Notes: generated from the sequence alone by a model not told the origin. A DNA stretch of 64,000 nucleotides from CAYYGL01 sp964471235 (GCA_964471235.1 CAYYGL010000002.1:1-64000); one strand, 5' to 3'; shown: positions 28,859 to 39,020, counted from the first letter of the stretch. Made by a program: numbers and translations.

Positions 28859-29770
28859 TTAGGGTGTATGTTTTTCGGCTCGGGGATGAGCCTGACGATA
28901 GATTGCTTTTAATCGTTCCATGCTAACATGAGTATAAATCTGGGTGGTTGACAAACTTTCATGCCCCAACAACTCTTTAACGGCTAATAAATCTGCCCCC
29001 CGATCCAGCAAATGGGTGGCAAATGAATGACGCAATACGTGCGGGCTCAGATGCTCCTGCTCCGATAATTGCTGCATGTACTTCCGGGTCATTTTTTGAA
29101 TTGCCAGGGGATACATCTTTTTCCCTTTTGCCGTGACAAATACCAGGGATGGCGTCTCTATTTGAGCGATGTCCCGCTTTCGCCAAATCAAATATTCTTG
29201 TAAAGCGCGTTTAAAATAGGAACCAAAAGGAATAATCCGCTCCTTTTTTCGTTTGCCAAGAACACGAATCACTTCATTCGACAAATCAATTTGATCAACT
29301 CGCAATTCGATTAATTCATTTAACCGAAGACCGCAACCGTAAAGCAACTCCAAAATGGCACGGTCTCGAACCCCCTCGAATGTATCAGCGGGTGGCAATT
29401 CCATCAGCTTTCGCGCTTGCTCAATGCTCAATACGGTGGGTAACCGGCGATTGAGTTTGGGAGCAGATACGACCGCTGCCGGATTTTTTTTAATAAGCCC
29501 GTTTCGAAATAAGAATCTAAAAAATGACTTTACACTGGAAAGTTTACGAGCAATACTGCGTTTTTGTAGTTCTAATTTAAGAAGATTTCCCAGGAATTGG
29601 CGAATGAGTTGGGTATCAATTTGAGAGAGTGTGATTGGGGACTGTTGTAATTGTTCTTCGGCATAATGGATAAATTGTGCGATGTCATTTCGATAAGACT
29701 CGACTGTATGTTGTGAATATTGCCGTTGGTTGGTAAGATAATGTAAAAACTGCTCTAATTCAACCCACAT
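28859..29770 (-). CDS. XerC/XerD-type tyrosine recombinase
   Basis: A 303-residue tyrosine recombinase. The N-terminal SAM-like DNA-binding domain covers about residues 1-95. The catalytic set is complete: R149 (CGLRLNEL), K173, H244 and R247 (HVLRHSFATHLL), H270 (LLGHESL) and the nucleophile Y279 (IYTHVSMERL). Size and position next to topA favour a housekeeping XerC/XerD that resolves chromosome dimers rather than a phage integrase. I use the ATG at 29770; a GTG four codons upstream is the alternative. No dif-like site was identified nearby. Confidence 0.92.
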   Translation of the reverse strand: MWVELEQFLHYLTNQRQYSQHTVESYRNDIAQFIHYAEEQLQQSPITLSQIDTQLIRQFLGNLLKLELQKRSIARKLSSVKSFFRFLFRNGLIKKNPAAVVSAPKLNRRLPTVLSIEQARKLMELPPADTFEGVRDRAILELLYGCGLRLNELIELRVDQIDLSNEVIRVLGKRKKERIIPFGSYFKRALQEYLIWRKRDIAQIETPSLVFVTAKGKKMYPLAIQKMTRKYMQQLSEQEHLSPHVLRHSFATHLLDRGADLLAVKELLGHESLSTTQIYTHVSMERLKAIYRQAHPRAEKHTP

Positions 29771-29849
29771 TTTTGTGTACACGTTTTATTTATATTTGTC
29801 ACGCTGAAACAAGGTTAAAGTTCCTGAACAGCATCTTGCCTGTCTAAAG

Positions 29850-32126
29850 TTACTCGGCTAACTCATCCACCTTCTCCTTGTGCTTGCAATTCGGGCATTG
29901 GAGAAAAAAACCGTCTTTGCGGGTAGTCCTCTCTTCCATTAACGGATAGTGACATTGGGGACAACTCGTTGCCCGCGGACGATTCCAGAGCGCAAACTTA
30001 CATTTCGGGTATTCGCTGCATCCGTAAAAGACCTTTCCTTTACGGGTTTGTTTTTGAACAATGGTTCCCGGGCATCCATCCTCCGGGCATGGCACGCCGG
30101 TACTGATTGGCTTGGTGAATTTGCATTCCGGATACCGGGAGCATGCCAAAAATTCTCCGAATCTCCCCCGTTTGATCACCATGGGGCTGCCGCATTGTTC
30201 GCATTTCTCATCAGTTTCTTCCGGCGGCGGTGGTTCCTCCAACGGACGGGTATTCTTACATTCCGGATACCCGCTGCAAGCCAAAAACTGACCGTTCCTC
30301 CCCCAGCGTACTACCATCGGACGACCACATTTATCACAGGCGATATCACTTTCCTTCTGCAAAGAACTCCGGATTTCGGACAACTTCCCGGTTACCTGTT
30401 CCAGCGTTTCTTTAAAAGGATGATAAAACTCATCCAATGTGTGCACATAAGTTGCCTGATGTTGCTCAATTTTATCCAGTTCATCTTCCATTGAAGCAGT
30501 AAATTTGACATTGAAGATGTTGGGAAAATAACTGACCAACAGATAATTAACGGTTTTACCCAATTCAGTCGGTCTTAAAGCGCGCTCGATCTTCTCCACG
30601 TAATTCCGCTGAAACAGAGTGGAAATAATCTGAGCATAAGTACTGGGGCGCCCGATACCTAATTTATCCAATGTTTTCACCAGGGTGCTTTCCGTATAGC
30701 GGGGAGGCGGTTTGGTGAAATGTTGTTTGAGCAGCAATTCCAATAACGTCAGTACATCACCCTCTTTGATCTGTTGAGGAAGGTTTTCGGGATTCTGGCT
30801 GCCGTTCTCGTTGTTTTTCTCTTCTCCCTGGGGTTGATAGACTTGCAGGAATCCCCGGTAAACAATCACTTCACCGGTGGCACGGAAGAGATAGTCGCCG
30901 GCGGCTATGTCAATGGTCATTTTTTCCGCTTTAGCCGGTTTTAATTGGCTGGCGATAAAGCGCTTCCAAATCAAATCATACAATTTGAATTGGGATGCCG
31001 TTAAAAACGCTTTCAGCTTCTGCGGTTCAAACTCCGGGGTAAGATACGTCGGACGAATCGCTTCGTGGGCATCCTGAGCTCCCTTTTTGCTCCGGTAAAT
31101 GTTTGGCTTGGATGGTAAGGCATCCACACCATACGTTTGGGTGATATATTCCCGGGCGCCTTGCAACGCTTCCTGACTAATCCGGGTCGAATCGGTTCGC
31201 ATGTAGGTAATTAATCCAACGGTTCCTTTTTCTCCCAGATCCACTCCTTCGTATAATTTCTGGGCGGTCGACATTACCCGGGAGGTAGACATCCCAAACC
31301 GGCGGGAAGCATCCTGCTGAAGGGTACTGGTTATAAACGGGGGCGGCGCCTTCCGGGTAACGGTCTCCCGTTTGATGGTTTCTACTCGGAAGGTTTCGGT
31401 CTGGAGCCGCTGATAATGCTGTTGTGCTTCCTTCTGGCTGGCAATGCGGAATTTATTGGGGTCTAAAGTCTTACCATTTATCTTGACCAATTTGGCATGG
31501 AATCGTTCCCGGGAGGGGGTTTCCAGGTGGGCGGTAATACTCCAGTATTCCACCGGTTTAAATTTCTCGATCTCGGCTTCCCGCTCACAAATCAATCTCA
31601 ATGCCACAGATTGAACCCGCCCGGCACTCAGTCCTTTAAAAATTGTTCGCCACAATACCGGACTGACCATGTACCCCACAATACGGTCCATCACCCGGCG
31701 CGCCTGTTGCGCCTGGACCCGGTCTAAATCAATTTCCCGGGGGTTTTCCAGGGCTTTTAACACCGCTGTTTTGGTGATCTCATTGAACTCAATGCGCCGA
31801 ATATTGGGGTTCACGCTACGGATTTTATCGGCGATGTGGTAAGCAATTGCTTCCCCTTCCCGGTCCGGGTCTGTAGCCAACAATACCTCTTTGGCTGCGG
31901 AAGCAGCTTGTTTCAGCTTTTTGACAATGTCGTTCTTCCCTTTAATGATGGTATAATGGGGACGATAGCCATCATCAATGTCCACCCCGATTTTCGTCTT
32001 GGGAAGATCAATCAGGTGCCCCACAGATGCGGCAACTGTGAAATCTTTACCTAAAATTTTGTTTATGGTTTTGGCTTTTGCGGGAGACTCGACAATTACA
32101 AGTTTTTTATCACGTTTCTGGTTCAT
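29850..32126 (-). CDS. topA: DNA topoisomerase I
   Basis: A 758-residue type IA topoisomerase. The TOPRIM domain has VIVESPAKAKTI and the acidic ATDPDREGEAIAYH. The catalytic tyrosine is Y308 in GLITYMRTDSTR. At the C-terminus four zinc-ribbon-like C4 modules follow each other (CDKCG...CSGYPEC, CEQCG...CSRYPEC, CPEDGC...CSEYPKC, CPQCH...CPNC), which bind single-stranded DNA. It relaxes negative supercoils. It lies downstream of smg, the usual neighbour in many bacteria. Confidence 0.97.
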   Translation of the reverse strand: MNQKRDKKLVIVESPAKAKTINKILGKDFTVAASVGHLIDLPKTKIGVDIDDGYRPHYTIIKGKNDIVKKLKQAASAAKEVLLATDPDREGEAIAYHIADKIRSVNPNIRRIEFNEITKTAVLKALENPREIDLDRVQAQQARRVMDRIVGYMVSPVLWRTIFKGLSAGRVQSVALRLICEREAEIEKFKPVEYWSITAHLETPSRERFHAKLVKINGKTLDPNKFRIASQKEAQQHYQRLQTETFRVETIKRETVTRKAPPPFITSTLQQDASRRFGMSTSRVMSTAQKLYEGVDLGEKGTVGLITYMRTDSTRISQEALQGAREYITQTYGVDALPSKPNIYRSKKGAQDAHEAIRPTYLTPEFEPQKLKAFLTASQFKLYDLIWKRFIASQLKPAKAEKMTIDIAAGDYLFRATGEVIVYRGFLQVYQPQGEEKNNENGSQNPENLPQQIKEGDVLTLLELLLKQHFTKPPPRYTESTLVKTLDKLGIGRPSTYAQIISTLFQRNYVEKIERALRPTELGKTVNYLLVSYFPNIFNVKFTASMEDELDKIEQHQATYVHTLDEFYHPFKETLEQVTGKLSEIRSSLQKESDIACDKCGRPMVVRWGRNGQFLACSGYPECKNTRPLEEPPPPEETDEKCEQCGSPMVIKRGRFGEFLACSRYPECKFTKPISTGVPCPEDGCPGTIVQKQTRKGKVFYGCSEYPKCKFALWNRPRATSCPQCHYPLMEERTTRKDGFFLQCPNCKHKEKVDELAE

Positions 32127-32270
32127 AGCGCTCGTTGGTTATCCGTCGGTAACAGGAAAAAGAATTTAATGTGGGGGCTTGCCAGCCTATTCAATTTATC
32201 CTCAATATCATGGTGCTTTGTAATGCGTTCCAACACTCTTTTGTTCCCGGTAGATGGAGCCGGATCCATT

Positions 32271-32744
32271 TCAATTGATTTTATCATTCCCCGGGGAAAA
32301 AACCGAATTCGTGGCAGACGGGTCTTTACGGTCTTCCATGAGCACCTGAGAAATGATTGACCGGAGTTCCTCCACATCTACCGCTTGCCCCCCCATCAGA
32401 AAACATCGTTCAATCACCGGTTCAATTTGCAGTGCATTTAGAACCCCCAATGATTGCAGTTGTATCAAGTAACCATAGGCTTCTTTGGTAAAAAAACGCA
32501 TTTCTTCCGGTAATAGAATTCGGATTGAGGGAGTTTCTTTTCCCACCGTTTTGGGATGAGGAAGAATCTCCTGATTTCCCAAATTCATAATCACCCATTT
32601 TACCGCCTTGTCGATCTCTCGTTCCGTATACCCTTCCGCTAACAGACGTTGAGAGATACTATCCAAATCAAATTGAACAGATTCGGATGATTGAGATATT
32701 TCCTGAAGTAGAAAATCTATAATCTTATTGACACGTTTTTGCAT
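32271..32744 (-). CDS. smg: Smg-family protein (DUF494)
   Basis: A 157-residue protein of the Smg/DUF494 family, whose biochemical role is not established. It resembles E. coli Smg in its N-terminal helix (KIIDFLLQEI), the LAEGYTEREIDKAVKWVIMNL segment, the SIRILLPEEMRFFTKEAYGYLIQL middle and the VIERC...DVEELRSIISQVLM end. I place the start at 32744, with AAAGGAG upstream. A longer frame to 32837 has no family support. Linkage to topA supports the assignment. Confidence 0.85.
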   Translation of the reverse strand: MQKRVNKIIDFLLQEISQSSESVQFDLDSISQRLLAEGYTEREIDKAVKWVIMNLGNQEILPHPKTVGKETPSIRILLPEEMRFFTKEAYGYLIQLQSLGVLNALQIEPVIERCFLMGGQAVDVEELRSIISQVLMEDRKDPSATNSVFSPGNDKIN

Positions 32745-33395
32745 TTTTTCTCCTTTGAACAAATTTAAGGAATTGCGTCCAAAAGTCAATTGATAATTTA
32801 AGATGATATGCTCGGACTTGTTTTGATGAGGGAACAAGTATTTGTGTCTTGAAATGAATCCAATTTTTAGGCAGTCTTGACAAAAGGATCCTCACGAGGA
32901 TGCATCCTCCCATCGAGACACCTCGAATAAATCATTCGCAAAAAGCTTTTTAGAATCCCCCCTATCGCCTGTTTAAGAACAAAAATTCTTTCAATATTAT
33001 CTTCGGAAAAACAATAACTTAAACCACATACTTGGTTTCAAAATAGTATCTCCCCTTGAATATTTCAAAAAAAAATAGTAAACTCTGTCGATTTTCATTT
33101 TTCAGGAGCTGAAAGCTGAAGAATACCTTTAGTGAGTATTTCTAAAACAGTTTAGGACTCGGCTGATGCACCACAATCACATACATCCTACCCATGTAAA
33201 TTGTCAGGGTGCGCCTTTTCCAGAAAGCACCAATACCAGAACCTTTTTTTATCCGATATGGCAATAAATTGGGCAGAGTCTTTTAGGCTCAGACTTTGCT
33301 CGCGATTCTTTATTCTTCAGTAACACACTGTAACGTTTGGAAAGGTGGGAGGGAGATATAACTTCATAAGTTCCACCAAACAAAGGAGAAGTGTG
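32745..33395. other. 651-bp divergent spacer between smg and doxX-like gene
   Basis: No supported gene. One perfect 14-bp palindrome, GAGGATGCATCCTC, lies at 32896-32909. AT-rich tracts around 33050-33080 may hold promoters in either direction but no paired boxes were convincing. Confidence 0.45.
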
Positions 33396-33803
33396 ATGAA
33401 GGCATTAACCACCACAGTCGCTCGAATTTTGTTTGCGATACCATTTGGTATATTCGGGTTGCTCCATTTCATGAAAACTTCCATGCTGACAAGCTATGTG
33501 CCCATTCCCGGCGGAGCAATCTGGGTTTATATAACCGGAATTGCGCTGCTTGCTGCTTGTGTCAGTATGTTAATTGGCAAAATGGGAAAAATCTCATCCC
33601 TGTTATTGGCAGCAATGCTGGCGATTTTCGTGTTGACCATTCATATTCCCGGACTGATGAAAGCGACCGACCAGATGACAATGGCTGCCACGATGACCAA
33701 TCTTCTTAAAGATATTGCTTTGATAGGAGGCGCATTGACTTATGCCGGGATTTTTGCCGAACAAGAAAGTGGCGCAAAAGTAGAAGAGAAAGTTTCCGCT
33801 TGA
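33396..33803 (+). CDS. DoxX-like small membrane protein
   Basis: A 135-codon gene for a four-helix membrane protein resembling the DoxX family: ILFAIPFGIFGLLHF (helix 1 with its conserved GLLHF-type segment), WVYITGIALLAACVSMLIG (helix 2), ISSLLLAAMLAIFVLTIHIP (helix 3) and DIALIGGALTYAGI (helix 4). The exact role of DoxX proteins is unsettled; thiosulfate oxidation and redox links are known for some. The start at 33396 has AAAGGAG 8 nt upstream. The gene is single and ends at a strong terminator. Confidence 0.82.
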   Translation: MKALTTTVARILFAIPFGIFGLLHFMKTSMLTSYVPIPGGAIWVYITGIALLAACVSMLIGKMGKISSLLLAAMLAIFVLTIHIPGLMKATDQMTMAATMTNLLKDIALIGGALTYAGIFAEQESGAKVEEKVSA

Positions 33804-33841
33804 TAATGTACCCGCATGCTTTTTAAGCTCCGGTTTCACAT

Positions 33842-33884
33842 AACGCCTCCCGGTAATCGTTTGATTCGCCGGGAGGCGTTTTTT
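33842..33884 (+). terminator. Rho-independent terminator after the doxX-like gene
   Basis: A 12-bp perfect stem (AACGCCTCCCGG at 33842-33853 with CCGGGAGGCGTT at 33869-33880) is followed by a run of T. It lies 38 bp after the stop codon. Confidence 0.92.
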
Positions 33885-33990
33885 GTTCACCATTCCTGAC
33901 AATTGGCTTGCGTTTAGATCTTATTTGTGATGAAGTAGGTGTTTTTTAACCTTACCAGATCCCTCCCGTGCCAAAAAACGGGGCATCCTC

Positions 33991-34054
33991 CTACAGATTT
34001 CTACGGGCACTCTTTCTTCTCTACATCCTAAATAGCTACTACCGGAGTCGTTAC
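33991..34054 (-). mobile_element. MITE-like repeat, truncated copy 3
   Basis: On the minus strand this reads GTAACGACTCCGGT, then GTAGCTATTTAGGATG and AAGAAAGAGTGCCCG followed by TAGAAATCTGTA. This matches the first 60-odd bases of copies 1 and 2. The right-hand part is missing. It sits immediately after the stop codon of the propeller protein gene at 34057, so the element end lies within 3 bp of that gene. Confidence 0.65.
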
Positions 34055-34056
34055 GT

Positions 34057-36456
34057 CTATTTTTGAACCACCAATATTTTCCCCGTGGTGCTCTGGCCAT
34101 CTCCTGAGGTAACCAGGTAGAGGTAAACCCCAGTTGAAACGGCTTTGCCTTCCATATTCCGCCCGTCCCATTGCGCCTGGCTGCCCCGAATTTCATTAAA
34201 ATTATCCGGACTCAGCACTCGCACAACTTGACCATTAACGGTCAGAATCCGCACTTCGCTTCCCGGAACCAGGTTAAAAAAGTTCAGCATGTTCTCCTTG
34301 CCATCCTCTATCACATAGGGTATCGGTCCGACTTTCAATTGATCAAACGTCTCAAAAGTAGAAGCGAAGGGGTTGTCCCGGACCACTGCTAATCCGGCGT
34401 CGGTACCGAGGTAGAGGTCACCGGTAGCCTCGTCCAGATAGATACTGTGTATTTCTTCCGAGGGCAGGTTTCCTCGAAACACATTGCTTCGAATGCCGAT
34501 TACTTCCGGATCCAGGGTGCTGTTTTCCGGGATCAAATCCACCCAGCTTTGCGGATCAAAAGGGGAGCCGCTGGCTTTCAACAAACTCACCCCTTTGTCG
34601 GTGGCAAACCATTTATTGTTGCGGGAATCCACATATATATCATTGATTCGCAGACCGATCGGTTGAAACGCTTCCCGGAAATCAAATACCTGCCCCCCCT
34701 GAATTGCATTCAATCCCGATTTGGTTCCAATCCATACAAAACCGTCCAGATCTGTGGCAATGGCAATCGTGGCATTACTTTTCATGTTATCGCTTTCATT
34801 AAAATGGGCGAAATTCAAGGCGCCATTTTCAATCCGAATCTGGTAAACCCCATCCTGCTCCAGAATCGCCCATAAATCTCCAAAGATATCCCAACTCATC
34901 TCAAACCAATTTATTTTTCCCTGGGGGCTGGGAAAGGTTTCCCATGCCGAGGGGTCGGCGATTGTAGGACCGAAGGCGACATCTTTATAATGGAGAATCG
35001 CATTCCCATCGGCCGGTTTGGTATTTAATAACCAGATGGTCTGGTCATTCGGGTCCGGGATGATATCTGTGATAACGACCGAATAGGGATTCTCCGGAAC
35101 CGGGCTGAAAACATTTAAAAAATTTGTTGGTGTTGTAACTTCCAGGGTATCATCCTTTTCGATAGAGGAAATCCAGGCTCTTCCCGGTTGATCGATCGGA
35201 TTAATGGTTTGAAAGTTTAATTCCGGGTCAAAAACCACTACCCCGCCTCCCCAGGAGCCTACCCAGACATTGCCCGCCTGATCTTCAAAAACGGACAGAG
35301 AAGAATTGAGAGTCTGGTACTGCCCGTTATTCCCGCCGCTGAAGAAGAAATTAACGAATCCATTCGGGGTCATCACAAAAATGCCTTGTTTGCGTTCATC
35401 TTTTACCAGGCCGGAGGTCAACCAGATACGCCCCTGGCTGTCTTTGGTAATTTCCCCAATGTAATTATCCAGCGGTCCATCAAAACGAATTGCCTGACCG
35501 GTACTGAGATTCCGGAGCCCCCGTTTTTCAATTCCAATCCAGGCGCCACCGTTGTCATCTCCGGTTAATGCGGTGATATCGGCAAATAAGAGTTGAGCAA
35601 TGGTTTGAAAATGATCATTCTCAAATTGAAAAACCGCTCTGCTCTCGGCAGCATATAGTTGATTATTCTTTAGAAACAAATGTTTTATTTTTTTTGATTT
35701 CAACCCGCTCCGAATATTCGTGAATGTCTGGAAATCATAAATCACCAATCCCAGAGCAGTTCCCATTAATAAACGGTTGTTGGCATCATCCACCAGGACA
35801 GCGAAGATATTATTGGTCGGTAAACCATCAGCGGTTGTCTTGATATTCCAATTGGAACTGGCGTAAAGATTGTACCGCAAAAAATTCCCCGGAGCATTCA
35901 CCAACCCAACATTGCTGGCTAACCATACACGTTGGTTTCGATAGGCAATTTCCCGGAAACTTCCCACATTAAGACCAAACTCATGGTAAGATTCCCGAAA
36001 CTGAAAACGGTTCAAATTGTGATCGAATAAAAACACGGAAACAAAATTGCTTGCCAGTACCCACAAGGTATCTTCAATCGCAAGAACATCCACAATTTCA
36101 TTCCCCTGTAAGCTGGCATCATTGGTAAAAGAGTGGCTTTCTTCATCATAAAAAGAGACAATGCCATTCAAACTTCCTATTATTAATTTGCCACGACTAT
36201 CCCGGTCCAGCGCAGTTAAGCGATGGTCCAATAAGCCATCGACCACGGTCAATTTTTCAATGGTTTGGTTTGCAGAAATATCATATATGACCAACCCCCC
36301 GGTGGTAGCGGCGTAAAGGCGATTTCCCTCTATTCGGAAATCGGAAATGGTATTTGTATGGGTAAAGGCATCAATTTGAAACTGAAGTGGCTGGGAGAAA
36401 GCGATGGAGATGAAAACGACCATATTTATCCAGAGGAGAATATATCGAGAAGACAT
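34057..36456 (-). CDS. Secreted beta-propeller protein with T9SS-like sorting domain
   Basis: A 799-residue exported protein. The signal peptide is about residues 1-22 (ISIAFSQ). The body consists of repeated blade-like units of the two-component-regulator-propeller type (for example NRLYAATTGGLVIYDI, NVWVGSWGGGVVVFDP, FVWIGTKSGLNAIQ, NKWFATDKGVSLL, DLYLGTDAGLAVVRD). The last about 80 residues look like a FlgD/T9SS type A sorting domain (VRILTVNGQVVRVL, QWDGRNMEGKAVSTGVYLYL). No kinase domain follows. I place the start at 36456 because of the GGAAAGGA before it. It lies 81 bp after ribH on the same strand. Its ligand or role is unknown. Confidence 0.82.
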   Translation of the reverse strand: MSSRYILLWINMVVFISIAFSQPLQFQIDAFTHTNTISDFRIEGNRLYAATTGGLVIYDISANQTIEKLTVVDGLLDHRLTALDRDSRGKLIIGSLNGIVSFYDEESHSFTNDASLQGNEIVDVLAIEDTLWVLASNFVSVFLFDHNLNRFQFRESYHEFGLNVGSFREIAYRNQRVWLASNVGLVNAPGNFLRYNLYASSNWNIKTTADGLPTNNIFAVLVDDANNRLLMGTALGLVIYDFQTFTNIRSGLKSKKIKHLFLKNNQLYAAESRAVFQFENDHFQTIAQLLFADITALTGDDNGGAWIGIEKRGLRNLSTGQAIRFDGPLDNYIGEITKDSQGRIWLTSGLVKDERKQGIFVMTPNGFVNFFFSGGNNGQYQTLNSSLSVFEDQAGNVWVGSWGGGVVVFDPELNFQTINPIDQPGRAWISSIEKDDTLEVTTPTNFLNVFSPVPENPYSVVITDIIPDPNDQTIWLLNTKPADGNAILHYKDVAFGPTIADPSAWETFPSPQGKINWFEMSWDIFGDLWAILEQDGVYQIRIENGALNFAHFNESDNMKSNATIAIATDLDGFVWIGTKSGLNAIQGGQVFDFREAFQPIGLRINDIYVDSRNNKWFATDKGVSLLKASGSPFDPQSWVDLIPENSTLDPEVIGIRSNVFRGNLPSEEIHSIYLDEATGDLYLGTDAGLAVVRDNPFASTFETFDQLKVGPIPYVIEDGKENMLNFFNLVPGSEVRILTVNGQVVRVLSPDNFNEIRGSQAQWDGRNMEGKAVSTGVYLYLVTSGDGQSTTGKILVVQK

Positions 36457-36537
36457 AATTTTCCTTTCCATTAATCTGCAAGAGGTTCACAATCCAGTTC
36501 AGCGGCAGTGAACTTGAATCCCGAAAAGGAGCAAAAA

Positions 36538-37017
36538 TCACTGCTCGTCTATCTTACGAAACAAATTTACCATTTCGATTGCCGCCAGGGCAGCATCCCA
36601 ACCCTTGTTGCCAGATTTGGTGCCGGCACGTTCGATGGCTTGTTCGATTGTTTCGGTGGTTAAAATACCAAAGGTAACCGGCACACCGCTTCGCATGGCA
36701 ACCTCGGAAACGCCATGAGCAGCAGAAGAGGCGATGTAATCAAAATGAGCCGTTGCTCCGCGTATCACCGCTCCCAGGCAAATCACAGCTTCAAATTTTT
36801 GGCTGTTTACGGCTTTCAAAGCTACTTGTGGAATTTCAAAAGCACCGGGCACCCGGTAAACCGTTACTCCGCTTAAATCGTTTCCATGCCGCTGTAAACA
36901 ATCCAGAGCACCTTCCAATAACCGCTCGCTAATAAATTGATTAAACCGCCCCACAATTATCGCAACCGATATCCCCTTAGCCTGTAATTCACCCTGAATT
37001 TCTTTGGGACTGCTCAT
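36538..37017 (-). CDS. ribH: Lumazine synthase (6,7-dimethyl-8-ribityllumazine synthase)
   Basis: A 159-residue RibH. Conserved parts are [55 protein letters not shown] (catalytic histidine region) and [31 protein letters not shown]. It joins the ribitylamino-uracil with the DHBP from RibBA. Last gene of the ribD-ribE-ribBA-ribH operon under the FMN riboswitch. Confidence 0.97.
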   Translation of the reverse strand: MSSPKEIQGELQAKGISVAIIVGRFNQFISERLLEGALDCLQRHGNDLSGVTVYRVPGAFEIPQVALKAVNSQKFEAVICLGAVIRGATAHFDYIASSAAHGVSEVAMRSGVPVTFGILTTETIEQAIERAGTKSGNKGWDAALAAIEMVNLFRKIDEQ

Positions 37018-37139
37018 TGTTACTCCAGTTTATAATTTTAAACGGTTAAACCCGGAAAAAAAAGTGAATTATTGAGTAGGAACCCGGTCCCCCCTGATTG
37101 TCTATCAATCTCCTCAATCTTCTACGATATTACACGTTC

Positions 37140-38408
37140 TTAATCTTTTCCGTTTAAGAGGTGTTTTTTCTCAATGAAATGCCCCAGTTTTTCTCCCTTT
37201 GTGAGTAAATAATGAACATTGCTGGGATTGGGATTAACCAGGATGGGGATTCGCCGGGTTACCTTAATACCATATTTTTCCAGGTCATCCACTTTACGGG
37301 GGTTATTGGTCATCAACTTAATTTTTTGAACACCCAGCACTTTTAACATCTGGGCGGCAAACCAATATTCCCGCAAATCCGCCTTAAATCCCAGGGCTTC
37401 GTTGGCTTCCACGGTATCTTTTCCCTCATCCTGCAACTTATAGGCTAAAATTTTATTCGCCAGACCAATCCCTCGGCCTTCCTGCTTCAGATAAAGCACG
37501 GCTCCTCTGCCCACATTATTGATTTCCTTCAAAGCATGATGAAGCTGATCGCCGCAGTCGCAGCGATGAGAACCGAACGTATCGCCGGTGAGACATTCGG
37601 AATGTACCCGGATTAGTACCGGTTCATCCCCGGACAAATTCCCTTTCACCAGTGCCAGATGATGCTCATTGGGATTGAACCGGTTCTGAAATAAGTGGAG
37701 TTGAAAATCTCCATAAGCGGTGGGTAAACGAACCTCGGTGACCTGTTGGATGAGCGTTTCATTCTGGCATCGGTAGTGGACCAAATCTGCCACGGTAGCG
37801 ATTTTCAGGTGATGCCGGCGGGCTAATTTCATCAACGCCGGTAATTTTGCCATCCGACCGTCCTCATCCAAGATTTCGCAGAGCACCCCGGCAGGAAAAA
37901 TACCGCCTGCCCTCGCCAGATCAATTACTGCCTCGGTATGCCCGGGGCGCATAATTACCCCACCGGGGTTGGCAATCAACGGGAAGACATGCCCGGGGCG
38001 TGCCAGATCCTCCGGGCGGGTTTGGGGATCTATCAACGCTCGGATGGTCGCTGCCCGATCATAAGCGGATATCCCCGTTGTCACACCGTGGATTACATCC
38101 ACACTCTCCGTAAAGGCGGTGTGGAGCAATGCCGTGTTGCGAGCAACCATCGGTCTTAGCTTTAGTTCATGGGCACGTTCTTCGCTTAACGACACACAAA
38201 CTAACCCTCTACCATGCGTAACCATAAAATTAATCGCCTCCGGTGTAGCATACTCCGCTGCCATCACCAGGTCGCCTTCATCCTCCCGTTCTTCATCATC
38301 TATTAAGATCAGCATTTCCCCCTCGCGAAATGCTTTGATGGCTTCTTCTGCGGATACCAATATGGATTCCGCTTCACTTAAATTCGGCATTGATTTTACT
38401 GCTTCCAT
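37140..38408 (-). CDS. ribBA: Bifunctional DHBP synthase / GTP cyclohydrolase II
   Basis: A 422-residue fusion. The N-terminal DHBP synthase (about 20-220) has DDEEREDEGDLVMAAE, THGRGLVCVSL and RPGHTEAVIDLARAGG. The C-terminal GTP cyclohydrolase II (about 225-400) has the zinc cysteines in SECLTGDTFGSHRCDCGDQL and the catalytic QEGRGIGL. Together they feed both branches of riboflavin synthesis. It lies 15 bp after ribE. Confidence 0.97.
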   Translation of the reverse strand: MEAVKSMPNLSEAESILVSAEEAIKAFREGEMLILIDDEEREDEGDLVMAAEYATPEAINFMVTHGRGLVCVSLSEERAHELKLRPMVARNTALLHTAFTESVDVIHGVTTGISAYDRAATIRALIDPQTRPEDLARPGHVFPLIANPGGVIMRPGHTEAVIDLARAGGIFPAGVLCEILDEDGRMAKLPALMKLARRHHLKIATVADLVHYRCQNETLIQQVTEVRLPTAYGDFQLHLFQNRFNPNEHHLALVKGNLSGDEPVLIRVHSECLTGDTFGSHRCDCGDQLHHALKEINNVGRGAVLYLKQEGRGIGLANKILAYKLQDEGKDTVEANEALGFKADLREYWFAAQMLKVLGVQKIKLMTNNPRKVDDLEKYGIKVTRRIPILVNPNPSNVHYLLTKGEKLGHFIEKKHLLNGKD

Positions 38409-38423
38409 GAATAACCCCTTGCT

Positions 38424-39020
38424 TTATTGGATTCTTTCCGGTAAAAGGTTCTCAATATATTTGGCAATCAGATCTACTTCGATGTTGATCTGATCACCCG
38501 GTTGTTTGTACTGTAAATTTGTCACCCGGGCGGTATGGGGGATGATGTTCATTCCGATCTTATTATCGGACAGGGTTGCCACGGTCAAACTGATGCCATT
38601 GATAGCAATCGATCCCTCCAGGATAACATATTTCATCAGGTGGCGGGGAATTTCCACCTCCAGAAAATAATTTTCTCCCCGCGGGAACCATCGGGTAATT
38701 TTCCCGGTGGCATTGACATGCCCCTGTACAAAATGACCGCCCAATCTTCCCGCCGCGGTAAGGGGGCGTTCCAGGTTCACCCAATCTCCTGTTTGGTATT
38801 TGCCCAGGGTGGTCTTTTCCAGGGTTTCACCGACCGCTTCCACGCTAAAGCCGTTTTCCGCCACCGTCACCGCTGTTAAACATACGCCGTCCACTGCCAC
38901 GGAATCCCCCACTTTCAAATCCGAAAGCACCGCTTGAGCGGCAATGAAAAAACGGATGCCGCCTTCCAGGGGGACCGTAGATTGAATCTGCCCCATCTCC
39001 TCTATCAGCCCGGTAAACAT
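38424..39020 (-). CDS. ribE: Riboflavin synthase alpha chain
   Basis: A 198-residue riboflavin synthase with two lumazine-binding repeats: the first starts MFTGLIEEMGQI, the second FVQGHVNATGKI. LTVATLSDNKIGMNIIPHT is in the second repeat. The start at 39020 fits the family and has GGAGG 5 nt upstream. A start 15 bp further up is not needed. The ribD stop lies inside its 5' end (16-bp overlap), so the two are translationally coupled. Confidence 0.96.
   Translation of the reverse strand: MFTGLIEEMGQIQSTVPLEGGIRFFIAAQAVLSDLKVGDSVAVDGVCLTAVTVAENGFSVEAVGETLEKTTLGKYQTGDWVNLERPLTAAGRLGGHFVQGHVNATGKITRWFPRGENYFLEVEIPRHLMKYVILEGSIAINGISLTVATLSDNKIGMNIIPHTARVTNLQYKQPGDQINIEVDLIAKYIENLLPERIQ

Noticed and set aside
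28859..29770. Phage integrase / genomic-island boundary at the tyrosine recombinase
   Set aside because: Size, motifs and linkage to topA and hpf fit a housekeeping Xer recombinase; no att repeats, tRNA or phage genes adjoin it.
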